From assembly GCA_947632745.1 (NCBI GenBank), contig CANRQH010000007.1, forward strand, positions 1 to 26,149: a stretch of DNA of 26,149 nt. The letters are read 5' to 3'. The stretch is from an uncultured Clostridia bacterium. Its GTDB lineage: Bacteria > Bacillota > Clostridia > TANB77 > CAG-508. Position numbers and translations under genes: made by a program. The notes beneath the pieces are model-generated. The model saw only the letters and a list, made by a program, of their open reading frames with translations. It made no database searches and was not told where the DNA came from. Below, piece by piece: positions 24,790-26,149 of the stretch. How positions within the stretch are numbered: the first letter of the stretch is position 1; the number at the start of each line of letters is the position of its first letter.

Positions 24790-24819
24790 TTGACAAAATA
24801 TACTTTTAAATGGTATAAT
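24790..24819 (+). promoter_or_regulatory. Promoter of the deacetylase gene
   Basis: Consensus TTGACA (24790-24795), 18-base spacer and consensus TATAAT (24814-24819), about 70 bases before the start codon. Confidence 0.8.
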
Positions 24820-24891
24820 TCTTAGGTGATGTAACAATATAAGTAGAAGGTTATAAAATATAATCTAAAGTAAATAAGTAAGGTGTAAAAA

Positions 24892-25902
24892 ATGTTGTTA
24901 AAAGGAAAAGAAGGGTTACTAAAATACAGATATATTTTAATGGTAATTTTAGGAATAATTATAATTTTATTAATAATATTATTTGGTGTTATATATAGAG
25001 TAAATGCCAATCGAAAATTAAATATTGCTGTAAATGAAGAAAACAAAAAGAATGAAGAAGATGTAATGCTTATAGATGTTGATCAACCAAAAGAAGAAGA
25101 AGCTAGAAAAGAAGAAGAGGCAAGAAAAGAAGCAGAAGCAAAAGCAGTAGCAGAAAAAGCGGCAGCTGAGAAAGAAGTGGCTGAGAAAGAAGCGGTAGAA
25201 AAGGAAGTAGCTGAAAAAGAAGCAGCTGAGGAAGCAGCAACCGCTGAAAAACAAAAAGGAGCATCCACGGCAGGAACTATTTATTTGACTTTTGATGATG
25301 GACCAAGTTCAGATACAACACCACAAATTTTAGATATATTAGAACAAAAAAATATAAAAGCAACATTTTTTGTTTTACATTATAGCGAACAAAATGAAAA
25401 ATTAATACAAAGAGAGGCAAATTTAGGCGAAACAATAGGTTTACACGGATACACGCATTCATATGAACAAGTATATCAATCAGCTGAAACATGTATGGAA
25501 AATTTTAGAAAAATTCAAGACCAAGTTTATAAATCAACAGGAGTAAAGTCTAATATTATAAGATTTCCGGGAGGAAGCTCAAATAAAATTAGTAAAAAAT
25601 ATTGCGAAGGTGTTATGACAGAATTGACTACAAGAGTAGTGAATGAAGGATTTAGGTATTTTGATTGGAATGTAGATTCTGATGATGCAGGAAAAGCTAA
25701 AACAAGTAATCAGGTATATAATAATGTGGTTTCAAATCTAAGACCGAATAAAAGTAATGTTGTTTTAATGCACGATTTTTCTAAGAATGAAAAAACTGTA
25801 GGGGCTTTGCCATCAATTATTGATTATGGAGTTAATAATGGATATGTTTTTAAGAAAATTACAGATGATACACCTATGGTTAAACATGTAATAAATAATT
25901 AA
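24892..25902 (+). CDS. Membrane-anchored polysaccharide deacetylase (NodB domain)
   Basis: A predicted peptidoglycan or chitooligosaccharide N-deacetylase acting outside the membrane. Residues 13-35 form a single N-terminal membrane helix. Residues 68-120 are an Ala/Glu/Lys-rich pentad-like repeat (variants of AEKE) likely to be a rigid helix. The catalytic domain starts at about 128 with TFDDGPSSD (Asp135 and Asp136) and has a metal-binding HGYTH (His185, His189), RFPGGSS, FDWNVDSDD and VVLMHDF, the five NodB motifs. The RFPGG motif is a variant of the usual RPPYG. RBS is AAGGTG. The gene has a strong promoter of its own. Several CGG trinucleotides lie within it, all out of frame. Confidence 0.93.
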   Translation: MLLKGKEGLLKYRYILMVILGIIIILLIILFGVIYRVNANRKLNIAVNEENKKNEEDVMLIDVDQPKEEEARKEEEARKEAEAKAVAEKAAAEKEVAEKEAVEKEVAEKEAAEEAATAEKQKGASTAGTIYLTFDDGPSSDTTPQILDILEQKNIKATFFVLHYSEQNEKLIQREANLGETIGLHGYTHSYEQVYQSAETCMENFRKIQDQVYKSTGVKSNIIRFPGGSSNKISKKYCEGVMTELTTRVVNEGFRYFDWNVDSDDAGKAKTSNQVYNNVVSNLRPNKSNVVLMHDFSKNEKTVGALPSIIDYGVNNGYVFKKITDDTPMVKHVINN

Positions 25903-25943
25903 TGGGTTTATTATATTTTAAGATGGTATAATAAGCCCAAAAC

Positions 25944-26035
25944 GGAGAAGTACTCAAGTGGTTGAAGAGTCCAGTTTCGAAAACTGGTAGGTCATATTAA
26001 TTGGCGCATGGGTTCGAATCCCATCTTCTCCGCCA
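25944..26035 (+). tRNA. tRNA-Ser (anticodon CGA)
   Basis: A 92-base class II tRNA with encoded CCA. The acceptor stem is GGAGAAG/CTTCTCC, the anticodon stem CCAGT/ACTGG has a 7-base loop TTCGAAA (anticodon CGA, reads TCG), a long variable arm runs from about 25989 to 26008, and the T-arm has TTCGAAT. A TATAAT at 25927-25932 may be its -10 box, without a clear -35. Confidence 0.95.
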
Positions 26036-26073
26036 ATTTAATGTACTATATTTGAATATTTGCTAAAATTTTT

Positions 26074-26091
26074 TTGTTACAATTCACAGCC
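26074..26091 (+). repeat. 18-base repeat, copy 2
   Basis: TTGTTACAATTCACAGCC, identical to the minus strand at 61-78. It lies about 40 bases after tRNA-Ser. A TAGAAT occurs 16 bases after TTGTTA, so it could be a promoter, but no gene is visible in the remaining bases. Confidence 0.75.
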
Positions 26092-26149
26092 AACATAGAA
26101 TAAGAAAGTATTTGTAATATTATTGAAACACAAATTTAATATAAAAAAA

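Noticed and set aside
25083..25268. AEKE-type repeat in the deacetylase as a possible unrelated repeat or antisense gene
   Set aside because: The repeat is in frame, helix-forming and joins a membrane anchor to a catalytic domain. The opposite-strand Ser/Ala- or Phe/Cys-rich readings are composition shadows.
1..26149. CRISPR array, prophage or insertion sequence
   Set aside because: No regularly spaced repeats, integrase, transposase or phage structural genes were seen.

Overview
The window is AT-rich chromosomal DNA from a low-GC, endospore-forming member of the Firmicutes, most likely an uncultured clostridial lineage. This placement is inferred from gene content and codon use, not from a marker tree. 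Sporulation genes (sipL, yunB, spoVT), an FtsEX divisome module, strong SD sequences and TTGAAA/TATAAT promoters all fit. No transposase, phage gene or CRISPR array is seen, so this looks like ordinary core chromosome with an unusual translation signature.

Layout. 1-413: a structured RNA on the minus strand, then a promoter. 414-5899: ftsE, ftsX, two coiled-coil M23 peptidases and a CtpA-type protease, a cell-wall module. 5983-7476: pgsA and prmC. 7564-10421: a CBS-domain protein, then sipL and yunB. 10428-11141 (minus): deoD. 11284-13846: pyrG behind a probable attenuator, then a membrane protein. 14047-17602: a heterodimeric ABC exporter. 17760-20126: four unrecognised genes with a tRNA-Glu(CTC) between them. 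20243-21394: remA, rpoZ and a cytidylate-kinase-like protein with an altered P-loop. 21592-22688: an unknown protein and spoVT. 22710-22904: a second copy of the structured RNA. 22917-24668 (minus): rqcH. 24892-26035: a polysaccharide deacetylase and tRNA-Ser(CGA).

The main discovery candidate is a translational anomaly. Five otherwise normal genes (the first M23 peptidase, prmC, sipL, the first ABC half-transporter, rqcH) are broken by nine +1 frameshifts. All nine fall at an in-frame CGG codon. In every case skipping the C, so that the next codon is GGN (Gly), restores a full-length protein of the usual family size. Where the family is highly conserved, as in the ABC signature SGGQ, the restored residue is the expected glycine. 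In my manual scan no intact gene contains an in-frame CGG, while out-of-frame CGG trinucleotides are common and harmless. CGA, CGT and CGC are used as ordinary arginine codons. CGG in this organism therefore appears to mean 'shift +1' or to be read as a four-base CGGN glycine codon. A systematic sequencing or assembly insertion of C before GG is the main competing explanation.

Secondary candidates are a pair of homologous pseudoknotted RNAs of a family I do not recognise, two genes whose SD and start codon are separated by a compact hairpin, an attenuator-like pyrG leader, and an 18-base repeat near both ends of the window.
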